64,000 nucleotides of DNA. Origin: Enterococcus hulanensis. Lineage in GTDB: Bacteria > Bacillota > Bacilli > Lactobacillales > Enterococcaceae. The notes beneath the pieces were generated by a model that was not told the DNA's origin, made no database searches, and was given only the letters and a program-made list of their open reading frames with translations. A program made the position numbers and the translations under genes. Position 1 is the stretch's first letter. The number at the start of each line of letters is the position of its first letter. Shown one piece after another: positions 15,559 through 24,647 of this stretch. The stretch spans positions 186,001 through 250,000 of the forward strand of contig NZ_BJED01000001.1 of assembly GCF_005405485.1 (NCBI RefSeq), given 5' to 3'.

Positions 15559-15812
15559 TAATGGTCTTTAGCGGAATAAATATAGAGAGTATCTTCCTCA
15601 ACACTGTAAATGAGGCGGTGCTCATCACTAATACGGCGAGACCATTTTCCTGTCAATTCGTATTTCAATGGCTCGGGTTTTCCAAGACCTGAAAAAGGCG
15701 TGCGTTCGATATCTTTGATCAAGCGATTGATTTTTCTGATCGTCATTTTGTTTCCGTGTTCATACCAATACAGGTAGTCATTCCATGCGGCATCTGACCA
15801 AACTTTATTCAT
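15555..15812 (-). CDS. yoeB: YoeB/Txe-family toxin (mRNA interferase)
   Basis: An 85-residue RelE-superfamily ribonuclease that cleaves mRNA at the ribosome. It has the full YoeB signature: GKPEPLK (catalytic Glu near residue 46), WSRRI (Arg near 58-60), HRLIY, and the C-terminal DHY with the catalytic His-Tyr pair. The length equals the family norm, so it looks intact. It overlaps the antitoxin gene by 8 bases, the usual arrangement. Close relatives are the Axe-Txe systems of enterococci. Confidence 0.95.
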   Translation of the reverse strand: MNKVWSDAAWNDYLYWYEHGNKMTIRKINRLIKDIERTPFSGLGKPEPLKYELTGKWSRRISDEHRLIYSVEEDTLYIYSAKDHY

Positions 15813-16074
15813 CCGACTCTTCCTCGATCAAGTCATGTGACGTAAAATTGCCTTTTTGAAATTGTTGTTCTCCTTTTTGAATTTTTTCCATTAAATAGGA
15901 GTTTGAAAGAATTCTCAGGGTCTCTTGAAGAGAATCGTAGTCACGTTTTGCCATGACAACGACTGTTTCATCAATGTCTTTACTAGTTACGATCAAGGCT
16001 TCAGCATCATCATTCACTTGTCTCATGTAACTTTTTAAGTTTTGTCGGAAATTTGAATAAGCAACTGCTTCCAT
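15805..16074 (-). CDS. yefM: YefM/Axe-family antitoxin
   Basis: An 89-residue antitoxin that neutralises YoeB and represses the operon. The N-terminal PhD/YefM domain (EAVAYSNFRQNLKSYMRQVND) binds DNA, and the acidic C-terminus (HDLIEEESDE) would bind the toxin. The start is the ATG preceded by GGAAAGGAGG; a longer in-frame version reaching to 16155 has no ribosome site and runs into the promoter region. The next 180 bases upstream hold the operon promoter and the start of the VOC gene leader. Confidence 0.93.
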   Translation of the reverse strand: MEAVAYSNFRQNLKSYMRQVNDDAEALIVTSKDIDETVVVMAKRDYDSLQETLRILSNSYLMEKIQKGEQQFQKGNFTSHDLIEEESDE

Positions 16075-16253
16075 TATTATTCCTCCTTTCCAATAAGGTA
16101 CGTAAAAGTAGTAAATGTCTTCTTTGAATATATTGTACAATATTCTGTACAGCAATTCCGGAAAAACGATAATTTTTTAAGCATTCTAGAAAAATAGAGC
16201 TTCTTTCTAGTGCTGATATAGAAACAAAAAATAATTTAGTTAGGAGGAAAAAA

Positions 16254-16727
16254 ATGAATTATCAGGGAACATTGATTGCGGTAAAAGATATTGAACAGGC
16301 CAAAGTGTTTTATCAGTCCGTTTTAGAATTGGACGTGATGGTAGATGCTGGTGAACATGTTCAATTGACAGAGGGAATCTTTTTACAGACGGTGGATAGT
16401 TGGGCGGATTTTATTCATAAGAAGGAAACCGAGGTCGTACTGGAGAATAATGCGATCGAATTGTATTTTGAAACGAAGGACATGGACGCTTTTATTGAGC
16501 GGTTGGCTGCACGAAAAGACATCGAATATTTGCATCCGCTGCTGGAACATAGCTGGGGGCAGCGAGCAATCCGCTTTTATGATCTAGACAAACACATTAT
16601 CGAAGTGGCTGAAAGTATTGCAATGGTGGTCAAGCGTTTCATTGATTCCGGCATGACGATTGAAGAAGTGGCAGAGCGAACGGGTGTTGAGCCTCCATAC
16701 ATCAAAGATATTTTAGATAAGCTGTAA
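16254..16727 (+). CDS. VOC-family (glyoxalase/dioxygenase fold) protein with C-terminal helix-turn-helix-like tail
   Basis: A 157-residue protein. Residues 1-120 form a vicinal-oxygen-chelate fold with two beta-alpha-beta-beta-beta units (start MNYQGTLIAVKDIEQAKVFY, end RFYDLDKHIIEVAES). The last roughly 35 residues (FIDSGMTIEEVAERTGVEPPYIKDIL) look like a small helix-turn-helix. The fusion occurs in some Firmicute glyoxalase-like proteins. AGGAGG precedes the ATG and a strong terminator follows. Substrate unknown. Confidence 0.8.
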   Translation: MNYQGTLIAVKDIEQAKVFYQSVLELDVMVDAGEHVQLTEGIFLQTVDSWADFIHKKETEVVLENNAIELYFETKDMDAFIERLAARKDIEYLHPLLEHSWGQRAIRFYDLDKHIIEVAESIAMVVKRFIDSGMTIEEVAERTGVEPPYIKDILDKL

Positions 16728-16735
16728 GAAATCGA

Positions 16736-16766
16736 GATATTGCACATCTGTGCAATATCTTTTTTT
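16736..16766 (+). terminator. Terminator of the VOC gene
   Basis: A perfect 11-base stem GATATTGCACA / TGTGCAATATC with a TC loop, followed by seven T. Confidence 0.92.
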
Positions 16767-16789
16767 GGTTGGAATCGTTTCAGATTCTA

Positions 16790-16819
16790 TTGACTGTATT
16801 TCTATTCACATGCTATTAT
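16790..16819 (+). promoter_or_regulatory. Promoter of the glycyl radical enzyme gene
   Basis: TTGACT (16790-16795), an 18-base spacer and TATTAT (16814-16819). It is followed by ACGAAAG and TTTCGAA words that may be DeoR contacts. Confidence 0.7.
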
Positions 16820-16872
16820 ATTTACGAAAGAAGTATAATATAGTTTCGAATGAAAAAACGGAGGGTGTAATC

Positions 16873-19302
16873 ATGAGTATTCAAATGAAGGAACAAAACG
16901 CGCCGTATTTTGGAAAATTAACCAATCGAATGAACCATTTCCGCGAGTCAGTGTTGACGAAAAAGCCCTATATTGATGCAGAGCGGGCATTACTGGCAAC
17001 AGAAGCTTACAAAGAACATCAAAACCAGCCGAGTACCGTAAAGCGGGCCCTGATGCTGCAAAATATTTTGGAGAAAATGTCGATCTATATTGAAGAAGAT
17101 ACATTGATCGTCGGCAATCAAGCATCTTCCAATCGCGATGCACCGATTTTCCCGGAATACACGATGGATTTTGTCATGAATGAGCTGGACTTATTTGAAA
17201 AACGAGACGGTGATGTTTTTTATATTACTGAGAAAACGAAGGAAGATCTGCGCTCGGTCGCGCCTTTCTGGGAAAATAATAATTTACGTGCCAAAGGCTG
17301 GGCGCTGCTGCCGGATGAAGTGAGTGTCTTTATGGAGACAGGTTTCTTCGGAATGGAAGGCAAGCTGAATTCAGGCGATGCTCATTTAGCGGTGGATTAT
17401 GGTCAAATGCTGCGAGTTGGCTTGAAAGGTTATCAGGAACGTACATTGAAGGAAAAAGCGGCGCTTGATTTGACGATTCCAGAAAGCTTGGATAAGTATC
17501 AATTTTATAAGGCAGTCTTGATCGTGATCGATGCGGTGAAAACTTTCGCGGAACGTTTCTCAGCATTGGCCAAGGAAAAAGCAGAAACTGCGAATCCGCA
17601 GCGGCGCGCTGAATTATTAGAGATCAGCCGAATCTGCAGCAAAGTTCCTTATGAACCAGCAGAAACTTTCCAAGAAGCGATCCAAGCAACGTGGTTCATT
17701 CAATTGCTTTTACAAATCGAATCGAATGGGCACTCGCTATCTTACGGCCGTTTCGATCAATACATGTATCCATATTTGAAGGCGGATTTGGAAAAGGGCA
17801 ACATCACCGAAGAAAAAGCGGTGGAGCTGTTGACCAACCTTTGGATCAAAACATTGACGGTCAATAAAGTCCGCAGTCAGGCCCATACCTTCAGCAGTGC
17901 TGGCAGCCCGCTTTATCAAAATGTTACGATTGGCGGTCAAACCCGCGACAAAAAAGATGCGGTCAACGAATTATCTTATTTAGTATTACGCAGTGTTGCT
18001 CAAACCAAATTGCCGCAGCCGAATTTAACGGTTCGTTATCATGCCGGCTTAGACAATCGGTTCATGAATGAATGTATCGAAGTGATGAAGCTTGGTTTTG
18101 GGATGCCGGCCTTCAATAATGATGAGATCATTATTCCATCCTTCATGAAGGTGGGTGTGACGGAAGAGGACGCCTATGATTACAGTGCGATCGGCTGTGT
18201 AGAGACGGCGGTTCCTGGGAAATGGGGCTATCGTTGTACCGGTATGAGCTACATGAACTTCCCGAAAATTTTAATGATCGCTATGAATGATGGGATCGAT
18301 CCGGTTTCCGGCAAACGCTTCGTTAAAGGCTACGGACATTTCAAAGACATGAAATCTTATGCGGACTTACAGGAAGCATGGGATAAAACAGTACGGGAAT
18401 TAACACGGATGAGTGTGATCGTGGAAAATGCCATCGATCTTGGCTTGGAACGTGATGTACCGGATATTTTATGCTCGGCTCTGACGGAAGATTGTATCGG
18501 TCGCGGAAAAACCTTGAAAGAAGGCGGCGCGGTCTATGACTTTATCTCTGGTCTGCAAGTCGGCATCGCTAATATGGCGGATTCATTGGCAGCCATTAAG
18601 CAATTAGTTTTTGAAGAAGAAAAAGTGACGCCAGATGAATTGTGGGAAGCTTTGATGACGGATTATGCAAGTGAACGCAGCCAAGAAATCCAACAGATGA
18701 TTCTAAATGACGTACCAAAATATGGAAACGACGATGATTCAGTCGATCAATTGATTACTGAAGCTTACGACAGCTACATTGATGAAATCGCGAAATATCC
18801 TAATACGCGGTATGGTCGCGGGCCAATCGGCGGGATTCGTTATTCAGGAACATCATCGATTTCTGCGAACGTTGGACAAGGTCGCGCAACGATGGCGACA
18901 CCAGATGGACGGAATGCTTGGGTGCCGCTGGCAGAAGGCTGTTCACCATCGCATAATATGGATAAAAATGGACCAACGGCTGTCTTGAAATCCGTTTCGA
19001 AGTTAAGTACAGAGGACATTCTTGGCGGGGTGCTTTTGAATCAGAAGGTCAATCCGCAAACATTAGCTAAAGAAGAAGACAAACAGAAGTTGATCATGCT
19101 GCTGCGGGCGTTTTTCAATAAACTGCACGGCTACCACATTCAATACAATGTGGTATCAAGAGACACCCTGATCGACGCGCAAAAGCATCCAGAAAAACAC
19201 CGCGATTTGATCGTGCGGGTGGCTGGGTACTCAGCCTTCTTCAATGTGTTATCGAAGGCGACACAGGATGATATTATTGAACGGACGGAACATGTGATTT
19301 AA
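16873..19302 (+). CDS. Glycyl radical enzyme of the YbiW/PflD clade
   Basis: An enzyme of 809 residues. The thiyl-radical Cys lies in SAIGCVETAVPGKWGYRCTG and the glycyl radical site in VRVAGYSAFF close to the C-terminus. A single Cys followed by VET separates it from true pyruvate formate-lyase (Cys-Cys) and from choline or glycerol lyases (CVEP). The sequence resembles E. coli YbiW; from memory, that clade was recently assigned as a 1,5-anhydroglucitol-6-phosphate ring-opening lyase, which I have not verified. The start ATG has GGAGGG. An aldolase or GldA partner, usual for such loci, is absent here. Confidence 0.88.
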   Translation: MSIQMKEQNAPYFGKLTNRMNHFRESVLTKKPYIDAERALLATEAYKEHQNQPSTVKRALMLQNILEKMSIYIEEDTLIVGNQASSNRDAPIFPEYTMDFVMNELDLFEKRDGDVFYITEKTKEDLRSVAPFWENNNLRAKGWALLPDEVSVFMETGFFGMEGKLNSGDAHLAVDYGQMLRVGLKGYQERTLKEKAALDLTIPESLDKYQFYKAVLIVIDAVKTFAERFSALAKEKAETANPQRRAELLEISRICSKVPYEPAETFQEAIQATWFIQLLLQIESNGHSLSYGRFDQYMYPYLKADLEKGNITEEKAVELLTNLWIKTLTVNKVRSQAHTFSSAGSPLYQNVTIGGQTRDKKDAVNELSYLVLRSVAQTKLPQPNLTVRYHAGLDNRFMNECIEVMKLGFGMPAFNNDEIIIPSFMKVGVTEEDAYDYSAIGCVETAVPGKWGYRCTGMSYMNFPKILMIAMNDGIDPVSGKRFVKGYGHFKDMKSYADLQEAWDKTVRELTRMSVIVENAIDLGLERDVPDILCSALTEDCIGRGKTLKEGGAVYDFISGLQVGIANMADSLAAIKQLVFEEEKVTPDELWEALMTDYASERSQEIQQMILNDVPKYGNDDDSVDQLITEAYDSYIDEIAKYPNTRYGRGPIGGIRYSGTSSISANVGQGRATMATPDGRNAWVPLAEGCSPSHNMDKNGPTAVLKSVSKLSTEDILGGVLLNQKVNPQTLAKEEDKQKLIMLLRAFFNKLHGYHIQYNVVSRDTLIDAQKHPEKHRDLIVRVAGYSAFFNVLSKATQDDIIERTEHVI

Positions 19303-19308
19303 TAAAAT

Positions 19309-19348
19309 AAGACTTGATGAATGTGATGTTCATCAAGTCTTTTCGATT
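19309..19348. terminator. Terminator after the glycyl radical enzyme gene
   Basis: A 13-base stem AAGACTTGATGAA / TTCATCAAGTCTT with a short loop. It lies between convergent genes. Confidence 0.85.
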
Positions 19349-20196
19349 TTTTGATACAAATAATTCAGCCATTCGGAATCTTTCCGGCGATTATCAAAAG
19401 GGACATAACCGTTGTATTTATAAATATAGTCGATTTTCCAACCGCCGTTCTTGGTTTTCTTTTCATTCAGCAGTTGCAGTAACTCATTCACTCTTGGATC
19501 ATTGATACGTTGAGCTTTTTCAATAATGTATGCGAGATCCGTCAAAGAAAGGTGATAGCTTTGAGGAAACATGCTTTCTGTGATATGCGGACTGATCGGT
19601 TGTTTATTCGAAAGGCGGCGGAACATCTGGTGCTGAAGCATGTAATCAACGCCTTGCCGAATCATTTCATTAACCTGATTATCAGTGGAGTCGACTATTT
19701 CTTGATAGGTCAGTAGGGCCCGCACGGTTTTGCCGATGCCGATAAAACAGGGGACATTCTTCATGCAGCCGCCAAACTTGCAGATGCCTTTGTGAGGCCA
19801 CGTTGTTTTCTGCTCACGATCAAAAACTTGATACCTTTTGATCCAATTAAGGGCGTTTTGAGCTTCCTCCGATTTTCCTAAACCTAGCCGACAATAGGCT
19901 TCGAAAAGCAGAGCATTATAGCATGGTACGATTTCTTCCATTTTTCCAGTAAAGGCGAATCCTTCCGGTGTTGCTAAGTATTGATTTGTGAAAGCTATCA
20001 ACTCTTGGGTGAGCGGCAGCAGCTCGGCATAAGGAATTTCTGACAGACCAACCAAGGCAAAGATTTTTCCTAACGGCTTTAGTTCACTTAGTTCGGTATA
20101 TTTTTTTAGGATTTCTGACTGGTTGAGATAGGTTAAGGGGTCTTTGATTGCTTTTCCTTGATCAACTTTTATGCGTAATATCAATGCTTGGTCCAC
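19333..20196 (-). CDS. Unknown protein with an alpha/alpha-toroid (prenyltransferase-like) pattern
   Basis: A 287-residue soluble protein starting at GTG with AAAGGA upstream. The region from about residue 115 to the end has repeated helix pairs with Gly-Gly and Cys positions (FGGCMKNVPCFIGIGKTVRALL), then FPQSYHLSLTDLAYIIEKA and KTKNGGWKID. This recalls the squalene-cyclase/prenyltransferase-like toroid proteins of unknown function in Firmicutes. The Cys pair near KFGGC..VPC could bind metal or a cofactor. It is a single gene between two terminators, and I do not recognise its role. Confidence 0.6.
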   Translation of the reverse strand: MDQALILRIKVDQGKAIKDPLTYLNQSEILKKYTELSELKPLGKIFALVGLSEIPYAELLPLTQELIAFTNQYLATPEGFAFTGKMEEIVPCYNALLFEAYCRLGLGKSEEAQNALNWIKRYQVFDREQKTTWPHKGICKFGGCMKNVPCFIGIGKTVRALLTYQEIVDSTDNQVNEMIRQGVDYMLQHQMFRRLSNKQPISPHITESMFPQSYHLSLTDLAYIIEKAQRINDPRVNELLQLLNEKKTKNGGWKIDYIYKYNGYVPFDNRRKDSEWLNYLYQKIEKT

Positions 20197-20321
20197 CTGA
20201 GGGCACGTCCTTTCCGTTATGACTATTATCTCAAAATTTGAGGGAAATGAAAGTGTAGTAGATGTATTTTTGTGGTAGTCTATTATGAAAAAGAGTGGGA
20301 AGTTAAAATATCATACAAGAC

Positions 20322-20364
20322 AAAAGCACACTAATCTTCATTATTTGAGGATCAGTGTGCTTTT
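20322..20364. terminator. Terminator of the deoR-pfkB operon
   Basis: AAAAGCACACT..ATC / GATCAGTGTGCTTTT stem. Symmetrical A and T arms allow it to act on the minus strand. Confidence 0.8.
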
Positions 20365-20365
20365 A

Positions 20366-21337
20366 TTATCCATTAATACTCAGTTCTTTGATTTCTAGGA
20401 TTTGAATATCATTGATGAATCTGGTTACTTGAGCTTTGTTGATGGTACCGTTCGTTTCAAACAATGAATTGGAGATGCCGCAAGCCATTGCGTACTTGAT
20501 CGAGTCCTCAAAGGAATAGCCATTACTGATGGCAAACGCCATTCCGCCAACGGTAGAATCGCCGCAGCCAGTAGTATTGACGATATCAACTTTGGGAATC
20601 TGTACATCATAGATTGTCGAATCGTGTTTGACGATCGCACCATCGCCGCCTTGAGAGATCATGATTGTTTCAATATTATCAAAAAGCGGATCATGTAAAA
20701 TAGTGATAAGCTCTTCGTTTGTTTGGATATCTTTTCCGACAAGCTCTTCTAATTCGTGGGAATTAGGTTTGATAAAACTTGGACGAACAGCCGGTTGTGT
20801 TAAAACATTTTCCAATTGTTCGCCGGAAATATCCATTAAAATCGGAAATTTTTCCCCTACGATCGATCGAATAAAGTGAAGCAGCTGTAAGTGAAAATTT
20901 GAATCATCAGAATTTACTGAACCAGAAATACAAATTACGTCAATTGCGTATTTTTTTAAGAGATGAGCGATATGCTGGAAGAACAGCTGCTCATTCTCCT
21001 TAGAAAGATAAAGGCCTTTTTCCACAAGCTCGGTATGAGTGTTGCCATCGTGCATGATGGTTATCGCATTACGCGAATTGCCTTCAACTGAGAGGAACTC
21101 AAGCTGATAACGGTCCTCAGCAATCAAGGTATCTAAAATCATCTTTCCTACAGGACCGCCTAGAATCCCTGTCAATACGACACCTTCGCCAGATTGGGCA
21201 ATCACTCTGCCGGCATTGATGCCTTTTCCGCCGATCGATGTATGGGGATTTTCGACGCGATTGACCTGATCCAGATTCAGTGAAGAAACAAGATAGTTGT
21301 AATCCATTGAAGGATTTAGTGTAATCGTCAGAATCAT
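20366..21337 (-). CDS. PfkB-family sugar-phosphate kinase (1-phosphofructokinase/tagatose-6-phosphate kinase type)
   Basis: A 323-residue ribokinase-fold kinase. The N-terminus MILTITLNPSMDY and the GGKGINAGRV motif near residue 37 are typical of FruK/LacC kinases, and the C-terminal NTTGCGDST near residue 250 carries the catalytic Asp. It would phosphorylate a ketose phosphate to a bisphosphate. The ATG overlaps the DeoR stop (ATGA). Across the divergent promoter lie a Gat-family PTS and a class II aldolase, which fit as its upstream and downstream steps. Confidence 0.88.
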   Translation of the reverse strand: MILTITLNPSMDYNYLVSSLNLDQVNRVENPHTSIGGKGINAGRVIAQSGEGVVLTGILGGPVGKMILDTLIAEDRYQLEFLSVEGNSRNAITIMHDGNTHTELVEKGLYLSKENEQLFFQHIAHLLKKYAIDVICISGSVNSDDSNFHLQLLHFIRSIVGEKFPILMDISGEQLENVLTQPAVRPSFIKPNSHELEELVGKDIQTNEELITILHDPLFDNIETIMISQGGDGAIVKHDSTIYDVQIPKVDIVNTTGCGDSTVGGMAFAISNGYSFEDSIKYAMACGISNSLFETNGTINKAQVTRFINDIQILEIKELSING

Positions 21338-22095
21338 TCCTGTTCCTCCTTAATGATTGTCGTGAAGGAACTGTAATACTCCATCGTAGTATCTGAGAGC
21401 TTATTATCAGTAACTAAATAGTCCACATCAGACAATGAATAGAAGGTATAAACATCTGATCGGTTAAATTTAGAGCTGTCAGCAACAACACACTTCTTGC
21501 GAGAATGAGCAAAGGCCACTCGTTGGATCGAGCCTTCAATTGAATTTGCGGTGGTGACATTGTTATCAAAGACGCCATTGGTAGCCGCAAAGGCAATATC
21601 GATATTTAAGTTGTCAAAACTCTTTTCGGCAATTTCGCCATAAAACTCTTCAGTTGTCCGTGAAAATTCGCCGCCCGTCAGCAACACACGATAATCCGTG
21701 TTATAAATCAAATAATTAAAAGCCAGCAGACTATTTGTGATGACAAATAAGTTTGCTTTTTTGATTTCTGGCAGGGCATGAAGCATCGTCGTTCCAGCGC
21801 CGATGTAGATCGTATCGTTATCTGAAATAATACTGTTCATCACTTTTCCGATAAACTTTTTCTCTGGAACATTGGTATCGATTTTTTCTTGAGTGGAGAG
21901 TTCCTGCTCAATTTTTTCAAGCTTTTGCGCGCCGCCGTAGATTTTTACTAATAAAGATTGTTCGGCAAGTTCATTGATGTCTCTGCGGATCGTCATATCC
22001 GAAACACCTAAATTTGAAGATATTTCTGGAATGGATAAGTAGTCATTTTCATGTAACAAATCCAAAATTCTTTCTTGTCGCTCTTTTTTTAACAT
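21334..22095 (-). CDS. DeoR-family regulator of the first Gat-type PTS unit
   Basis: A 253-residue repressor with the DeoR helix-turn-helix (LSIPEISSNLGVSDMTIRRDI) and a DeoRC sensor domain (IYIGAGTTMLHAL, ADSSKF). I choose ATG 22095, which has GAGGTGA upstream; the frame extends 13 codons further without a ribosome site. It diverges from the PTS operon and probably binds the repeated TGTTAA words at 22210-22227 and 22333-22355. The signal is likely a phosphorylated ketose. Confidence 0.9.
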   Translation of the reverse strand: MLKKERQERILDLLHENDYLSIPEISSNLGVSDMTIRRDINELAEQSLLVKIYGGAQKLEKIEQELSTQEKIDTNVPEKKFIGKVMNSIISDNDTIYIGAGTTMLHALPEIKKANLFVITNSLLAFNYLIYNTDYRVLLTGGEFSRTTEEFYGEIAEKSFDNLNIDIAFAATNGVFDNNVTTANSIEGSIQRVAFAHSRKKCVVADSSKFNRSDVYTFYSLSDVDYLVTDNKLSDTTMEYYSSFTTIIKEEQE

Positions 22096-22209
22096 GAAAT
22101 CACCTCGTATAAGTAAGCTCTTACAATCGACCATAATTCATTCGACCGTGTCTATACATTAATTAATAGCATTTAACGTCGGAAAAAGCAAGGAAAAAAT
22201 GTTCATCTA

Positions 22210-22355
22210 TGTTAATGTTTGTTAAAATTTTACGATAGCATTTAATGAAGCTTGTTTTTCTTTGAAATAAAAAGAAAAGAAAGCGTTGACAAACAATTTT
22301 AGGCGTTGTATATTTACATTGTGAAACACATCTTAACAAAGTTTAACAAAATGTT
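22210..22355 (+). promoter_or_regulatory. Divergent control region: cre-like site, promoter and DeoR boxes
   Basis: AGAAAGCGTTGACA (22278-22291) matches the cre consensus at all but one position and contains the -35 TTGACA (22286-22291); 17 bases on is TATATT (22309-22314). TGTTAATGTTTGTTAAAA (22210-22227) and TTAACAAAG-TTTAACAAAATG (from 22333) are inverted copies of a DeoR-type box on either side. Confidence 0.75.
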
Positions 22356-22386
22356 TCAACGGATGTTAGAAAGGAGTGAATTATTA

Positions 22387-22845
22387 ATGGACTACAAAGA
22401 GATGTTTGATCAGCAGCTGATCAGTCTTGAAGTGGATGGAGAAAATGAGGAAAAGGTTTTTGAAAATGTGGCTGCTCACTTGCAGGCTTTGGGATTTGTC
22501 AATGACGGGTATCTGAAGGGGATCACTACAAGGGAGAAGCAATTTCCTACAGGGCTGATCACGCAGCATCTGAATATTGCTTTGCCGCATTCCGATCCTG
22601 AGTATATCGAAAAACCCTTTGTCTACATTGCAAGACTGAAAAACGAGGTAAAGGTTAAGCAAATGGGCGACAGTCAGGAGATGGGCGTAAAGAACTTATT
22701 TTTCCTTGGCATCAAGGACCCTAAAGGACAGGTCGGGTTGCTTCAAGCGTTTATGGAATTATTTATGAAAGAAGAGTTTGTTACAGCCTTTATGCAAGAA
22801 GAGGACAAAATGAAGATCTATCAATTATTTACTCAAAATATTTAA
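22387..22845 (+). CDS. PTS EIIA, galactitol (Gat) family
   Basis: A 152-residue cytoplasmic EIIA of the mannitol/fructose fold. The phospho-His is in ALPHSDPEY near residue 63, the sequence usual for GatA proteins. ATG 22387 has AAGGAG ten bases upstream; an earlier TTG lies in the promoter region. It is the first gene of the operon with EIIB, EIIC, a small membrane protein and an aldolase. Confidence 0.9.
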   Translation: MDYKEMFDQQLISLEVDGENEEKVFENVAAHLQALGFVNDGYLKGITTREKQFPTGLITQHLNIALPHSDPEYIEKPFVYIARLKNEVKVKQMGDSQEMGVKNLFFLGIKDPKGQVGLLQAFMELFMKEEFVTAFMQEEDKMKIYQLFTQNI

Positions 22846-22891
22846 TCAGAAGTTTTAACACAATAAATTATAGAAGCTGGAGGAATTTGAG

Positions 22892-23191
22892 ATGAAAAGA
22901 AGATTGATTGTTGCATGTGGAAGCGGAGTAGCTACGAGTCAAACGATTGCTAGTAAGATCGCGAGTTTGTTAGAAGATGATGGAATTGATTTCCCGGTTG
23001 AAGCAGTGGATTATAAATCGATTCAAAATGAACTGCCGTCCACCGGAATTTATGTTTATGTCGCACAACCAGATGATGAAGTGTTGGAAAAGGCTGATGA
23101 GCTTGGTGTAAAGGTTTTCCCGGGAATCCCATTTTTAACGGGGATGGGTGCTGTTCAAATTTATGATGATATCAAGGCGTTGGTTGAATAA
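22892..23191 (+). CDS. PTS EIIB, galactitol (Gat) family
   Basis: A 99-residue EIIB. The phospho-Cys lies in IVACGSGVATS near residue 9, the GatB signature. A good GGAGG site precedes the ATG. It sits between the matching EIIA and EIIC. Confidence 0.92.
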   Translation: MKRRLIVACGSGVATSQTIASKIASLLEDDGIDFPVEAVDYKSIQNELPSTGIYVYVAQPDDEVLEKADELGVKVFPGIPFLTGMGAVQIYDDIKALVE

Positions 23192-23218
23192 CGAACAAAA
23201 AAATAAGTAGGGAAAGAA

Positions 23219-24619
23219 GTGGGAAGCGTGGAAATATTTCAGGACATTATCAACTATATCTTAGGGTTGGGTTCAGCTATTTTTGTTCCATTGATTATTT
23301 TGATTTTAGGACTTGTTGCCGGAATGAAATTCAAGAAGGCCTTTATGTCAGCGATTACTTTAGGGATCGCCTTTACCGGTATGTCGATGGTCATTGGTTT
23401 TATGTCCAATGCTGTAAGTCCGGCATCAGAAGCGCTGGCGAAAAATACCGGGCTTAACTTGCCGGCGTTAGATTTAGGTTGGACTGGAGCAGCTAGTATC
23501 ACATGGTCTTGGTCTTATGCTTTTGTGTTCTTTGCAGTAGTGCTTGGTGTAAATTTTGTGATGTTGGTCTTAAATTGGACCAAAACGCTGAATGTCGACA
23601 TGTGGAATGTTTGGGGGAAGGCTTTAACCGCTTATCTCGTTTATTTTATCAGCGGGAGTTTAATAGCCGGCTTTGCTACGGCAATCGTTCAAGTCATTTT
23701 GGAGTTGAAGATGGGGGATATGTTCCAGCGTCATATTGAGGATTTGACTGGTATTCCTTTGGTAACAGTTACACACTTAATGAATATTTCAGCGGTATTG
23801 TTATTGCCGATCAATGTGATCATGGATAAGATTCCGTTCCTTAACAAGCAGGCTGATACCAAGGCATTGAAGAAAAAAATTGGGGTCTTCTCTGAAAATT
23901 CTGTGATGGGCTTTATTATCGGTTTGGGACTTGGGTTGGCTGCGGCATATGGCGTGTCAGGTTCATTGAACTTAGCGATCCAAATCGCAACGGCAATGGC
24001 GCTGTTCCCAATGATCTCAAAAATGTTTATGCAATCACTATCGCCGCTAGCAGATGCTATGTCGGAAATGATGAAAAAACGCTTTAAGGATCGTGAAGTT
24101 TATATCGGATTAGACTGGCCGGTTTTGGCAGGACGCTCTGAAATTTGGGTTACGGCGATTCTGTTAGTTCCTGTGTTTATTGGCTACGCGATTATTTTAC
24201 CAGGCAATGCGGTATTGCCGTTAGCTGGTATTATCAATTATTCGATCGCGGTGGGTGGTTTGTTGTTAACTGGCGGTAATCTTGTGAGAATGCTGATCAT
24301 GGGTGTCATTTCAATGCCGATCTACCTGTATGCGGCAACGTACTTAACGCCGATTTTAACCGGTTTGGCAGATAAAACAGGAGCAGTCGAAGGAATCAAA
24401 AAAGGTCAGCAGATCACTTGGTCTTCAATCGAAGGACCGGAATTTAGAATCTTATTTGCTGAAGCTTTCAAAGGAAATATTTTAGGAATCGTTGGTGCTG
24501 TTGTCTTTATCGGGATGTTTGTTTGGCTATACAAATATATGAACAAAGCAAAAGTTCCAAGCCAAAGATATGAAGAAACAGCAGATAAAAAAGTCAGTAA
24601 TGTAAAAGTTGCAGGGTAA
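23219..24619 (+). CDS. PTS EIIC, galactitol (Gat) family
   Basis: A polytopic permease of 466 residues, with about ten to twelve hydrophobic segments and the GatC hallmark GLDWPVLAGRSEIW near residue 300. It carries the sugar for the EIIA and EIIB upstream. The start is GTG 23219 or GTG 23228; neither has ideal spacing to AGGGAAAG, so the N-terminus is uncertain by three residues. The cytoplasmic C-terminal tail is charged. Substrate is not readable; galactitol is only the family name, and no galactitol-phosphate dehydrogenase is present. Confidence 0.9.
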   Translation: MGSVEIFQDIINYILGLGSAIFVPLIILILGLVAGMKFKKAFMSAITLGIAFTGMSMVIGFMSNAVSPASEALAKNTGLNLPALDLGWTGAASITWSWSYAFVFFAVVLGVNFVMLVLNWTKTLNVDMWNVWGKALTAYLVYFISGSLIAGFATAIVQVILELKMGDMFQRHIEDLTGIPLVTVTHLMNISAVLLLPINVIMDKIPFLNKQADTKALKKKIGVFSENSVMGFIIGLGLGLAAAYGVSGSLNLAIQIATAMALFPMISKMFMQSLSPLADAMSEMMKKRFKDREVYIGLDWPVLAGRSEIWVTAILLVPVFIGYAIILPGNAVLPLAGIINYSIAVGGLLLTGGNLVRMLIMGVISMPIYLYAATYLTPILTGLADKTGAVEGIKKGQQITWSSIEGPEFRILFAEAFKGNILGIVGAVVFIGMFVWLYKYMNKAKVPSQRYEETADKKVSNVKVAG

Positions 24620-24647
24620 TAAAATCATTGAAGGGCAGGTAAAGTAA

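Noticed and set aside
16075-16155. 27-residue N-terminal extension of the YefM antitoxin
   Set aside because: No ribosome site; the family starts at MEAVAYSNF, which has a perfect GGAGG.
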